Assembly (NCBI GenBank): GCA_021397835.1
Contig: JAJFZO010000658.1
Location: 2,363,501 to 2,427,500, forward strand
Origin: Moringa oleifera
Lineage: Eukaryota > Streptophyta > Magnoliopsida > Brassicales > Moringaceae
Direction of reading: 5' to 3'
Length of the DNA stretch: 64,000 nucleotides
This document shows, piece by piece, positions 1-12,300 of the stretch. The stretch's first letter is position 1. Each line of letters opens with the position of its first letter. The notes beneath the pieces are model-generated. The model ran no database searches, was not told the origin of the DNA, and was given only the letters and a program-made list of their open reading frames with translations. The position numbers and the translations under genes are program-made.

Positions 1-710
1 CAGATGCAGAATTTTTTTCTTCCACTTTTTCTGGAAGATTAACCAGTGATTTATTCTCATCATCCATTAAATATATGCTTGGATCCAAATGTATTCCCTG
101 CAGTCACAGCATAAGTAATGTAGACCAGCAAACCTTAAGGAAACCTCCATTACATAGTTTCCTAAATTTGAGAAACTTCTAATGCATGTCTACCTGTATA
201 ATCATATCCATTTCTGGCTATCTAAGTTTTTGGATTGAATAGTAACACCTAGGTACCTCATTGACCATGAACATTCCTATCATAAACCAAGATCCAGATT
301 TCCATTTTATTTTATTTTTTTTGATAGAAACACGTATACTTATATTACTTTCATGACATCAAGGAGGTGCGACCCTTTAATAAGCATAAAAAACCTATTT
401 AGAGATGAGATAAGAAATTCAATGAATTCCAGTAAGTCTTTCTTATTTACAGTATTCACCCCCTTAACCCAAGCTCCCAATATTTTAACCCATCTATTTC
501 TAAACCAAAAAAAGAGAAGTTTCTCTCCCGCACATATAAATAACAGAAATAAGAGAAGCTTAACCCCAGACACATTAACAATTCACCTCTTCAATGTGCT
601 TTGGCGGGACATCATCTTATCAGCATGTTGCATAAACTAAAATGTGCTATTCAGGAGCAACAATGACAGCAGACATGCTTGGCCACAAGTACGTGGGTGC
701 GGGTGGGTGT

Positions 711-769
<59 letters not shown>

Positions 770-3700
770 TACACATATATGTGTGTGTGTGTGTGTATGT
801 ATCAATGTGTATAATATATTATTTACGTAGCACCAAGAGGGCTTTACCTCAATTATAATTGGCTTTCCATCTTTCATTGCTTTCTTCAAGTCACCAGCCA
901 GACCTATGAAACAAACATTGCAAGAGACAGATTATAAGATCAATCTGCTTGAAAGATACTGTGATAGAGTTCAGAATTAAAAAGAAAGAAAATCCATAAC
1001 ATGCTTCGAAAAAGTTATCACTATCCCCATCATCTAATAATGAGAAGAAAAATGAAAAAGACAAAAAAAAAAAGAAAAAATGCAAGAGGTGAATGTTAAA
1101 ACAGGAGTACCTTTACGAACAATTCTGCATTCTCTACAAAATTCAGTAATTAGTTCCTCTGAGGAGCTGAACTTTCGGACCCACACAGGAGTTGATGCCA
1201 AGGGAGCACTAAACAAGACAGAAAAAGTGAAGACACTGTGCATCAAAATCAAAGGACAGATTGGAGCTACAATTGTTAATAATGTTAAAGGAAACACTAT
1301 AAGATTTGAAAGATATCTCGTAGACAGAAAACATATTCATTAAATAAGATGAATTCTTTAACTTGAATAAACCTTACTAAGTTTCGACATTGACAACATT
1401 TTAAGAAAATAGCTAGTTTGGAATCCAATATGCACAAGAAATATTTCTTAGGAAGAAATTCTTGCTTCAAGCAAAGGCATCTGCCCAGGATAGACAGCCA
1501 ACTAGCTAAGGATATGGCGACAAGAACTGCCTACTTGTGCACTAAATATCCTGCTTTGTAAAGCAAGGGAACATCTCTATCAAAAAAATTTCCTTCTAGT
1601 CTAGACTGCTGAATTTCTCTAAGCAAGAAATTTTAGTGTTAGTATAGTACAATATGATAAGAGAAGAAAATATTTAAGAAATAATAATAATAATAAATGT
1701 GACATACTCTGTAGATGTACGTAGCAATTCATACACCATATCTGTCTGTACCCATTAAAAGAACAAATAAATGGAATTAGCACAAACCATTGAAACAATC
1801 AGTACATGAAAAAACTTTAAAGCAGCATATTTAGAGACACCTGTAAAACATTTGGCAAATTTAGCCTTTGAGCAAGTTGGGTGGCTATAGTAGACTTCCC
1901 AACACAAGCAGTTCCACAAACAAGAATCACCAGAGGCACTCTTTGATGGTGGAATCTGAAAGGAAATTTAGAGGAAATAGAATAAAACTAAACCTACTTT
2001 TATTTATTAACCACATTTCTGTGTGTCTTAAAGCATAAAAGCCTGCTATTTTACATGAATTTTGCTGATAAATGGTAAGAACTAACTAGACATCAATAGG
2101 AATGTATTTATCAATATAGAACAAGGAAGAAGAAAATCAACTAAAATTAAAGCAAGCCACTGAAGTATTGACATTCTCAAGCCGGGAAAAGAAAAAACTA
2201 ATCAAGCATCAGTGCACAGTACAGGTCAATTTATGACAAGGACATAACATGTGACAAACTTGTGAACAAAAAACTATAACTGTCCAAAAAAAAAGGATTT
2301 AAGGTGAAGGTGACACACATTATATCTGGAAGGGGCCAAAGAAGTAAAGGGGTCAGAATGAGACCTGTCCCCCTAGGAAGCTTACTGACCTGGTCATCAT
2401 TTTGTAACGGTTTATATACTCTTCCCCATAACCTCTCCGCTCCATAAGCTGCAAATGCAATCCTCTGAGAAAGTCCGACAATGCTAAAATCCAAGATCTA
2501 GAAAGCAAGACAAAAGCTCTGCACTACATTTGGTTATTGTCAGTCCACCATTATATAAAGACATACCTTAAATAGATTAGCTTCCAAGTCAGATTGAGAG
2601 CTGCACAACAACATGAATTATTGCCAATTACCACTTCAAAATGCAAGCAAAACATCTAACAAATTCTCTATTCAACAAGAAGAAAAGGGCAATGGGTTGG
2701 CATACACATCCAGCAGGCTGTTGTCTATGAGCAGCTTCTTGAGTTCAAGAGCAATTTTAATAGCTACATGATTTGGGATCTGAAACCATCAAGCCACAAT
2801 AAAAGGTAAATACCTTTAAGGTTTTGGTTAGGAGACTACTTCGGTATGCAAGATAAAGAATTAAAACAAAGAAAAGACAGTAGCCACTTACAAGAATTGC
2901 TGCAATTTCGCAATAGCATGTAAAGTGTACAAGGCAAGACTGAAGCATATAGTATTTGAATATATTTAGGACAATATTCATTATTTACAGTTTCTTATCA
3001 AAATTTAAGACAAACATGATACCTCAACTAAATTAAACAATGCAAGCTAGCACTGGTAAAATGCCAATTCGTAGTAATGGTAGTAAATGATACAAAAACC
3101 ATAAACTTTTGATGTTCTAAAGATACCACAAGAATCATCATCCTTCTTACTATTGCATTCATGCTTTCTAACAATATCCAACAACTTGTGTAGCATTTTT
3201 CTTATCTAAAACCTTTTGATAACCAGTTGATAATGACCTCATGCATTGAGCTCAACTGATGTAATAGACAGTGGTCAAAGCCAGTCACCTAATGTATTTT
3301 GTTCTCCAGGTGCAAAATATCATAATTTAAGATTGAAACTCCAACATTTATTCACAACCAAGCAGAGGACATTGTGATGTGGATCCAGTGAACAAATATG
3401 ATAACAAAAGAAAACCAGAAAGTTGGTTGATAAAGTCTAAAAACTTAAAAAGATAAATGTTGCAAATGAATGCATGTATGAGATTGAGAGAAACCTTTGT
3501 AACAGTTAACATTCTGCTGAGCAAAAATCTAGACAGCACGTAATAGTGATCCGCATTATCACCCAACCACACCTTTACCTGTAGCATCGTACACAAACAT
3601 ATTCATGGATGCATCAAGAGATAACATATAAAACAACAACATGACTGAATTCAATCGGATTATGTTGTATTCGATCCCCTAACTACATTGACTCAGCCGA

Positions 3701-4025
3701 GGTATTAGCAGAAAAAGAAAAAACCGGACAATTCAGGAAAGTTATGCACTTTCGTCTCAGTTCATCCAGTCCCGGAGTTCCTCGGGAACCTAACAAAGAG
3801 GAGGATTAGGAAGAGAGTAGACGATCAGATTCCAAGAAAAAAAAAAAGAACCTTGACAAAGTCGTATTTGGAGGAAGCGTTGCGAGGAGAGAACTGTGGG
3901 GTGGAGAAAGAGCGGAGGTTATTCTTAGCGGACTCCTCTTCGTTTCCGCCACGGTGTACGTTGCTCCGGTTAGGGTTTGTAATGATGGAAGCCACTGCCA
4001 CAGCAGTTTCCTTGTCCTTCTTCAT
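1..4025 (-). CDS. P-loop NTPase, 2-phosphoglycerate kinase-like (3' end outside window)
   Basis: Ten exons were joined by reading GT-AG borders in phase: 3852-4025, 3495-3578, 2706-2779, 2567-2600, 2390-2448, 1841-1955, 1708-1745, 1111-1208, 848-903 and 1-97 (continuing out of the window). The ATG at 4025 is the first in frame. After a poorly conserved N-terminus of about 55 residues the protein reads VKVWLGDNADHYYVLSRFLL, then an ATP-cone-like segment, then a Walker A motif GTACVGKST (exon 1841-1955), then QTDMVYELLRT, SSEELITEFCRECRIVRKG and GIHLDPSIYLMDDE. These segments match the plant 2-phosphoglycerate kinase-related family (as I recall, At5g61450), which is shorter than and distinct from LPA1. 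The Walker A residues needed for nucleotide binding are present. The substrate in plants is not established, so a kinase role is inferred from the family. The gene lies head-to-tail behind the F-box gene. Intron 98-847 carries a large dinucleotide repeat. Confidence 0.93.
714..796. repeat. Compound microsatellite (TA)n-(AC)n-(GT)n
   Basis: About 37 bp of alternating TA (714-750) is followed by nine AC units (751-768), a short ATACACATATAT bridge and about eight GT units (781-796). The AC and GT tracts are reverse complements, so the unit can fold into a hairpin. It lies in a 2-PGK-like intron, about 50 nt inside the donor site at 847. Confidence 0.95.
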
Positions 4026-4784
4026 CCTCCTCGCTTCTCCAATTCTCAATACCGTGACACTTTTTAAGTTCGGCCCTTTCAATTCGACATCACGATCGAT
4101 TTGCCGTTTCTCTCTTGCTTTGTTTTTTCTTTCTCCACGTCAGCAGATTGCATAATTTCTTTGCTTTTTTTAAAAAAACTTTTTTTTCTTTATTTAACCC
4201 CAAAAAATAAGGAAGAAATTCATGTAAAGGAATGAGGGAAGGGCATTATAGAAGTAATTCAGACTAAAAACATAGAAAGAGAATAATGTGACTGCTATTA
4301 ACAAGGACTACAACTATATTTAATAGTCAGACAATAACCCTAATCTGCCACTCGTTAAGATACAAACTGTGGAGGGAACTAGCAATATGACGTTGGTATG
4401 ATACATTCTGTGACAAACATCAGTAGCATTAGACATTCTTTGGAAGATCTGCACTTCCAAGCATCAAAATTCCAGCCAAGATGTGTTGAGAAAGATTATG
4501 GTGTGCAGCAGCATCACTAAGCCATAGATCTGTAACTGGATCTAATCCGCAACTTAGAACAAGTTGGCCAAACAATTCTGATTCAAGATAAATTTGAGAG
4601 GAATTGGGATTCTCCCCGGGATCTACAAGAGGGTGGAACAAATTTACCAGACTGCAGAGAAAGTCTGCCTCAGTGAAGAAGAAGGTACAGCACATTTGGA
4701 TACAGTAGGTGCAGGACAAGACCATTTGGCAGTACCATTGGAGTCAAAGTGCAGACAAACACCCATTTAGATATACTTCAGGAA
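4026..4784. other. Spacer between F-box stop and 2-PGK-like start
   Basis: Both neighbours are on the minus strand, so this stretch should hold the F-box 3' UTR on its right and the 2-PGK-like promoter and leader on its left. A minus-strand open frame at 4429-4725 has no recognisable domain and is most simply 3' UTR. AT-rich tracts near 4160-4200 could carry polyadenylation signals. No further gene is seen. Confidence 0.55.
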
Positions 4785-6880
4785 TCACAGCTTCTTGAAA
4801 AATTTACCACCTCTCTTTCCCATCCCAGTGCCCACAAGACTTGATGCAAGCTGAGATCGGGCATCAGGCCTCCATTTCAACTCTTTAAGCATGGAGAACA
4901 ATGTTGAAAGAGCAGGACCTATTTCACCGTCCTTTATATTCTTACATGATACTACTTTTAGACTTTCGAGCTCTGGCCATAACAGTATCACTGTAGCTAA
5001 GCCCACCGTTGTTAACAATGAACATCCTTCCATGGATAGAAACCTCACCCTCCTGTGAAGAAAGAAATCATTATTAATCTTAATCAAAGCATAAACAAGT
5101 TCACTATGTACATTATTTAACTTCTGCTAACCCAATTAAGAGGTTTGGGTTGGAGATGAAGGAGGCTACTCGAATCATTGGTATCATCGTCACTTTCTAA
5201 TCACAAAGAGTTGATGATCATATTAATCTACAATATTACTTTCCCTTCACATATTTCCATTTATCTGGTCAACAATCCAAAATCGGAAGTACATCTAAGC
5301 AGAGCCTTCTTTTAATTACTACACTAGTAGGCCAGAGTTTTCTGTACGACAAGAGCAAGATCTATCAGAAGTTTTATAACTACTGCTCTAACTGATAGTA
5401 TCCAAGTAGTAAAAATTCAAAGTATATGCATCTGAAATAATGCCTGTGCACCCACAAGTACAGTTATCCAATCATAAGGTTATAATCCAAAACTAATTCA
5501 AATTCATTTCATTAACCAGAGTTCCTAAATCATCTTACACCAAGGAAGGGCCCATTATCTCCACCATATCAATTACAGGAAAAGATTCCAGAAGTAAAGC
5601 AAAAAACTCGCTTGCCAGTCATATAGGATAAGCAGCAGGCAACAAACAGAGGGCAACAGTAATAAACAAACAGGCATCAAAATCCATTACCCACAAACAC
5701 TGGCCAGGCTGAAAATGTCATTGTCCAACCCCCAACAATCTTGAAAAATAAGCTCTTTAACGTTTTCACAGATCCTGAACAATGCCCTCAAACTCTTCTT
5801 GTCTCGCAACTGACACTTTTGCAAATGCAAGCGTTCAAGAGCAGGACAAGAGCCCAAATACTTGTCTGGTCCAGGACTAGGATCAATGGTTTTGCATGAT
5901 AGAAATTTCAAAGTCTTCAAATTCTCACAATATGAAATGGCCGCCACCCAGCCAGCATCCATCCTATGATCACAAAGAGTCAGTTCCTCAAGCATTTGGC
6001 AACACTGAGCTATTGCTTTGATCCCATCAAAACTACCTTCACACCCACTAAGCTCAAGCTTAACCAACCTCTTGCACCCTTGAGCTAAAATTGTTAACCC
6101 AATATCAGAAACCAATGAACTATAGAATCCATCCAGGTGTCCAACCAGCCTCAAGATTTGCAGATTCTCACATGCCGCGATCCCGCGCAAGACGTTATCG
6201 GTACACTTATGCAACTCCAGTTCTTGCAGCGTCAAACACTCTTCGGCTACACTCAACAACCCCAACTCACTGGCATTAATCACCACAAGTTTGCGCAAAT
6301 TGGGACAACCACTGGCAAGTGCATTCAGCCCCTTGTCAACTTTTTCACTGGACAATAAATTCTCCTCACAGATGAACCAATTAGGTGAGAACTCAGAATC
6401 AATAAGCAAAGATACAACCCTATGACTTAAAAAAATACCCGTATTTCGGGGCGAAAGCAAACACCCATTAACCAAATCAACATGGTTAAGGTTAGGGAAT
6501 CTCGAAATCAACCGCCCAGATACAAGAAACTCCCAATCTAACACCTTGAGTGAGCGTACTAGGCGACCTTGCAGATTCAGCCACCGTTTGCAAACGAGCG
6601 AGTTAGGTTTTCGCTGGGAATCAGGCAAATTTGAAAGGATATTCAGGAGAACATCGTCAGATAAGAGAAGGGTACGGTCGATTTTGGAGAAGTTGGGGAA
6701 TATAGTTTTGATTTTGGTTTTGGAGTTGGGACTTTTGGTGGGACTAGAAATGGACTGGAGAGGCATAGTGAAGAGGACGTGCTTGAGGGGCTTGGTGTTT
6801 AGCCAGAGGTCTGACCATATCGAAGTCCTCTTCTTGAATGAGGAGTTTGGGCTTGCTTTCTTCTGCTCCAGAACCGACAT
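4785..6880 (-). CDS. F-box/LRR protein (At5g51370/At5g51380-like)
   Basis: Two exons, 5691-6880 and 4785-5052, join in phase across a 638-bp intron and give 1,458 nt, 485 aa plus stop. The start is the ATG at 6880 (MSVLEQ). The frame stays open further upstream, but only through a CT-rich leader without an in-frame ATG. After a basic, serine-rich N-terminus an F-box lies at about residues 68-112 ([16 protein letters not shown] and [12 protein letters not shown]). Leucine-rich repeats of the C-containing type follow to about residue 470 (for example [22 protein letters not shown]-like and [12 protein letters not shown] units). The C-terminus ends [10 protein letters not shown]. The expected role is the substrate adaptor of an SCF (SKP1-CUL1) E3 ligase; the target is unknown. 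I recall similar two-exon proteins in Arabidopsis at At5g51370 and At5g51380, but that assignment comes from memory. Confidence 0.9.
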
Positions 6881-9324
6881 GGGAGAAGTTGACCTCAAAA
6901 ATGGTAACTTAGATCTCTCTCTCTCTCTCACTAAAATTTCTTGCTTTACTTCTCTGCATTTGCTCTTCGTCCCTTCAGAATTTTGTGGGCTGATGCTAGT
7001 GCTAACTTCTCTGCATCACATCTCCCTGTGTCTCTCCTACCTACTTCTTTCAAATATGGAACCAGAGGCGCTGTTCCTCTCTCCTACACAATGCCTCTAG
7101 AAAGAGAAGACGGGGACTGTTTCTGGGTCTAGACTCGGGAAGGCCTTAACGGACATGTTGGTCCTAATTATGGCGACTTTGGGTGCGGCGCAATTTGTTT
7201 CTTGCTATCTTTAAGATTTGAAAAGTGGGAACTGGCAGCCACCAGCAGTAAAATTTGTGTCACCGCAGTGCTTTGGATAAATGGAAAGTTTCAACTGTAG
7301 ATGGCAGTTATTTGAAAGAAGGATTGCCATATTGGTTACTCCAGTTAAAGCTTACTTCCCGACAGAAACAGAGGCAAAGTAACTCCCCATCCATGGTTAA
7401 CAGCCATTTGACTAAGTGGATGATTTCCAAATAAGCTCTATCTATCCAAGAAACCAATATCTAGACAGCCAAGTGAAAGGATTAATACTTCCTCAGTACT
7501 AAAAGATCTATGATCACTTCTTGTAAAATAATCTATATTTTTAATTTTGAATCAAAACCTGACTTCCCCCTTTTTCAACAAATTTTACCACAAAATTATC
7601 AGATTGAAAAATCATAAAATTTGTCTGTTATAAGAAATTTATAATGTGATTATGAAACTAATTAAATAATACAGTTAAAATTTAAACTCAAGAAAATAAC
7701 CCATAAGTAATTAAAAAAACTGTAAGATAATAATGTAAAACAAATGTAGTCAGTTAAACAGGGGGACATAACAAGTGGGCAATACTGTCTTTATTGAAAA
7801 CTGAACAGAAGTTGGCATCGCATTTGACATTTTAAGGAGAGGTGCGCTGTTCAGCTGCTTCAAGAAATCTGGGGTCCCATCAAAAGAGCCGTTATACCTA
7901 GCCGTTTAATAATTCAAAAATCTGATCTGCCACCACCTGTGGGGCCAGATGCTTTTTTTTTTTTTTTTACGTAATTGGCAATGCAGAGAATAGTTCATAC
8001 CAATTTACAGTTTTATGAAAAAAGAAAAAGAAAAACATTGGGAAGGACTTGCTTTTAATTCGAAGTAAGAATACTACAAGGAGCCACGTCTTCATACAAA
8101 TAAACAATAAAGACCTGAGACCCACTACTCACTACACAGCTGCCATCTTTGTAGAATTTAATCCACAGTAATGAAGTCTATCGCTAACTAGAGAAGTTAA
8201 GCCAATGCCTTGCCCTGCCAAACAGATCAGAGATATATCAATAATAATAATAATAAATCACAAGAAACCAACACAAGAACCCAGCAAAAAATACTAGCCT
8301 TGGGTTCTAGCATTCAAAATTTCCACAGATAAATATTGATATGAAATACACAGTAAATTGATTTGTAATATGACAATTTGAAGTTCTAATCATGGAACTG
8401 ACCCACCAAATGACTTTTTTACTTCCTTTAATCTATCACTTTTAGTCATGAATCAGTTTCATATGATTTGTTTATTAAGTTGACCCATAACCTCTGATAT
8501 GTATCAGCACAAACAACTAGCCTATAATTTTTTTAAGATATACGAATAAAGAAATAAATAAATAAACTAGAAAAAATCCAGATTGAGTTTGCGTCAGCAT
8601 CAGCATAGTTAAGACAATGCTGGTGCCCATCATGTCGATCCCCACAGCTATTACGATAAAACACTGCAACAGAGCAAAGATATCTTCAATCTCTGCTTCT
8701 GAATGAGAACTTTACTCCACCCCTATTGCGTTGATACAATGTTGGCCCTATAGCCACCAACGAAGATCTTTTCTCAGGCCAAGTATTATGTTCCAATGCT
8801 TATTAACTATAATATGTGTTCCTCAATTATTTTTTCTCTTGTTTCAATGAAAACTTGAGCAACAGTAAACAGCAACCTCCACACTGGTTTTGAGAACCAT
8901 TAGACGGTTTCCAGATTTGGGGCCAAAAGATGAGCCTTTAATTTTAACCTTACAGAAACTTCAACATACTTTCTAAATCAATTGATAGTAGTCAACCAAC
9001 TTTTCAATTAGAATCACCATGTGCAGATGCATGCTTTTCAGTGTCTAAGCAGAGGGGATTATAGATTGGCAAGGCTAGTATTTGTGATCTAATCCATTCA
9101 AGAATTTGTACATAGTTGATGGCAACTGATGTCAACTGAAATATAACATGAAAAGTATAATAGATTACCAAGACAACAAGGCCCATACTAACTGGAAAAA
9201 GAAATCAGAAGGAAATTATAACAAATTAATATGATTAAGAAACTTTGGCCATCATAGAATGCACAATAAGGACGTACCTTTTAATTTTATATTAAACGAA
9301 AACACAATCTGCAGACAGGTACAC
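6881..9324. other. Spacer: F-box promoter and SMC6 3' flank
   Basis: This 2.4-kb AT-rich stretch lies between the SMC6 stop (9325) and the F-box start (6880), both on the minus strand. A (CT)n tract at about 6912-6929 sits in the presumed F-box leader. Poly-T is seen at about 7954-7968 and a short (ATA)n near 8239-8255. Minus-strand AATAAA-like signals occur near 8466 and 7790. No open frame here resembles a known protein, and no RNA gene was recognised. Confidence 0.55.
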
Positions 9325-12300
9325 TCAGGATCGAGGAGCAGCCATCTGTTGTTTTTTTATCCTTTCCCCTTGTTTCACCATACTGTAATAAAACAAGAAG
9401 GGAAAAATCGCTTTATCATCTCAAATGCCCAAGTAATATTTTCTTTTATCACTAAATGGGAAATTATAGATAGCAAAAGAATAGGAAAATGCAAAAAAAA
9501 GTAAACAATCTATTGAGGCATATCCAAGGACTTTTTACACTGTTAAAAGCATATGATTAAAATCATTGTGCAATCACCCATGACATATTCACTCATGCAC
9601 TGCAGCAACCTATCTCGACTATTTTTTTTTTTTAAAAAAAAAAGAATCCACTTTATGCAGTTCAGCCAATAAGGTATACAACACCTTTACATATGTCACA
9701 GTAAAAACCAACACCTTATAAAGTGGTGGCTAACGTGAATAAGAGCAAGTTTTGACAGAGTTAAATTGTAGAATTCATTAAAATACTGCTTCCTGAACAA
9801 ATGAGTTTCACTGAATTCCTGCAGGAGAAACTAACTAGCTCATAAAGTAATTTAAGCACTATCTTATGTCTAAGAAGCTAATTCTAACCCTAGTGAAGTT
9901 AAAGATTGCATTGAATGCTTAATTGAGGACCAAACACAATCCATGGTTGATGACTAGGTAAAGCTCAATCATAAGCGTGTCACTAAACAAGACTAAACAT
10001 GAGAAGAGGGAAAGAGGCCTTAATGTCTCATTTTTCAGATATCAAAGACATGCAAGTGGTAAAGAGGTAAAATGACATTAACAAACATGTGTAGACTGAC
10101 CCGACTAGACAAACGAAAGGACTAAAAAGTAGGTTAAGCGAATGATAGAAGGGCTTTGTGTCAGTCATTTTCTATGCTACATTGCAGCACTGTACATTTT
10201 CCAATCATAAGCAAACTAATTGCACCAATAATCACATATACCCAATATCATGAGGTGTGATAAATATCCATTGCGACCCTTGTGCCAATGCAAATTCCAC
10301 TAATGTGTCCAAGCTGATCTTTCTGCTAACTGCATCCTGGATATCAAAAACAAAGCACGAAAATATTGTCAAAGTAATTCTTTGTTTTACATTCAAATCT
10401 AAGAGCCATGCCACCAAGAATAGTAAAAAAGACAACAATCTTACACAAAAGCCCTACCATAAACACATCAAACTCATCCATAGCTCGAAATGGGGCTTCT
10501 GTCATTTCATGAAGTGCCAATGCAAAGCATAATGTTGAGAAAGAGCGTTCACCACCTAGTTTAACAAGTACACCATGATGAAAATTACCATTTATAAAGT
10601 ACCTCCCTGCTCATAATTCAGGAAAGGACAGCTTAACACAAGATTCATGAGTCACATGGAGATGATTGAAGGCTAAATTATTCTGGATGATTCCATAACA
10701 AATAAGATTGAGTAACCAATAATGCAAAAGCTAACTTCAACTAGGCATAAGTAAGCACTCCCTTGGTGCCATTATAATGATATGTAATTACACGTGTTTC
10801 TATCATAAAAATAAATAAATAAATAAGTAGGCAGGACACATGTCATAAAGCACCAAGAGAAGCAAGAAAAAGAAAAGGAACCTGAAAGACCCCTAGTGTC
10901 ACGAACGGTGCTGCTTGATGCATCCTGGGGCATCTTTACCTACTAAAGAGAGTACACAGCATTAGAAGGACAAGTAATACAGCATCGAGAAAAGAAACAG
11001 CAAACAACTGCAAGCTTTCCAGGTTACCAGGCACAACATATACAAAATTAGCGCACAGAGTACTAAAAAGTAGATCTCCAAGACCAACTCCAATATCAAG
11101 CACATTGTTACCTCTACAGCAAGTGTCTTTTCTTCATAACTAACTTTAACTTGTCCGCTACACCCTTTCTTTCTCAAATGACCATTAAACCTGTTTTTCA
11201 TGATTGATCCATGAAAAGAGCATTATATAGAGTGATGAAAGAAGAATAACACTTGATTAATTTGATTCTGTATTGAGGGGAAAAAAATTCATACTGCCAA
11301 GTCAATTGGCGCTTCAAAAGAGTTGCATTCCTCTGGAACTTGCTCCAACGCAAATCAAGGGCTTTTTGACAAGCCTGCAATTGTCCAAATAAGCAAACCT
11401 TCATCTGACAACTCAAGTAACAAAATCAGGTAGGACAGTAGCATGACAAACAGCTGAACAAAAATGAGGAACAAATCAAGTGAAAAAATGAAGAAAAAAA
11501 TGACCGATATTAATTGCATGTGTCAATTTGATTTGAAACTATATGGTAAATATTTAAATTAAAGGTTTGCAATTCCAGTCAAGTCATAAAAGAGTGGTAG
11601 AAAAAAGCAAACAGACATTACGTGTAGTTCAAAGAATATAATAGCTAAATCCAGGCATTCAAGCATCCATCACTTCTCTCTCTAGTAACGGGGACCCTGT
11701 TCCCCTCATTCCCTTCCTTTTTTTATTCCTTTTCTCCTTCATGATTTAAACAGAAATAAAAGGAACAACTACTTATTCTTTCAAATGTTCTAGAGAAGAC
11801 CCTAAGTTCTTTCTTTCTATCAAAACAACACTTTCTCTCTCTAGTTCAAAGAATATAATAGCTAAAATCCAGGCATTCAAGCATCCACCAATTCTCCCTC
11901 TAGTAAAAGGGACCCTGTTCCCTCATTCTCTTCCTTTCTTTATCCCTTCTCTCCTTCATGATTTAAACAGAAATAAAAGGAACAACTATTTACTCTTTCA
12001 AATGTTCTAGAGAAGACCTTAAGTTCTTTCTTTCTATCAGAACAACGAACACAACAAAACTCAAGTTTGGAATGTAAATGAAAGCTAGATTATCTTAAAG
12101 ATAAGAAATATCAAATCATAGGGTGAGGGCAAGGAGAGAATAAATGACACCAGGACCTTGATGGCAGTGCCCAGCCACAGCAGCACTAAAGATTGTTCGG
12201 TTCCCTTACGATTTTAAGATTTTGAATAAATAGCAAAATAACTAGAAATGAAAGATAAATGCAGCTCTTACATTCAATTTTTCCCTAAAAGCTTCACAAG

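Noticed and set aside
4429..4725. A 98-aa minus-strand frame downstream of the F-box stop
   Set aside because: It has no recognised domain and no splice link to the F-box frame, which already ends at its family-typical C-terminus; it is most likely 3' UTR.
6546..7132. Plus-strand frames of up to 184 aa over the F-box start
   Set aside because: They lie antisense to the F-box coding exon and its leader and show no recognisable family.
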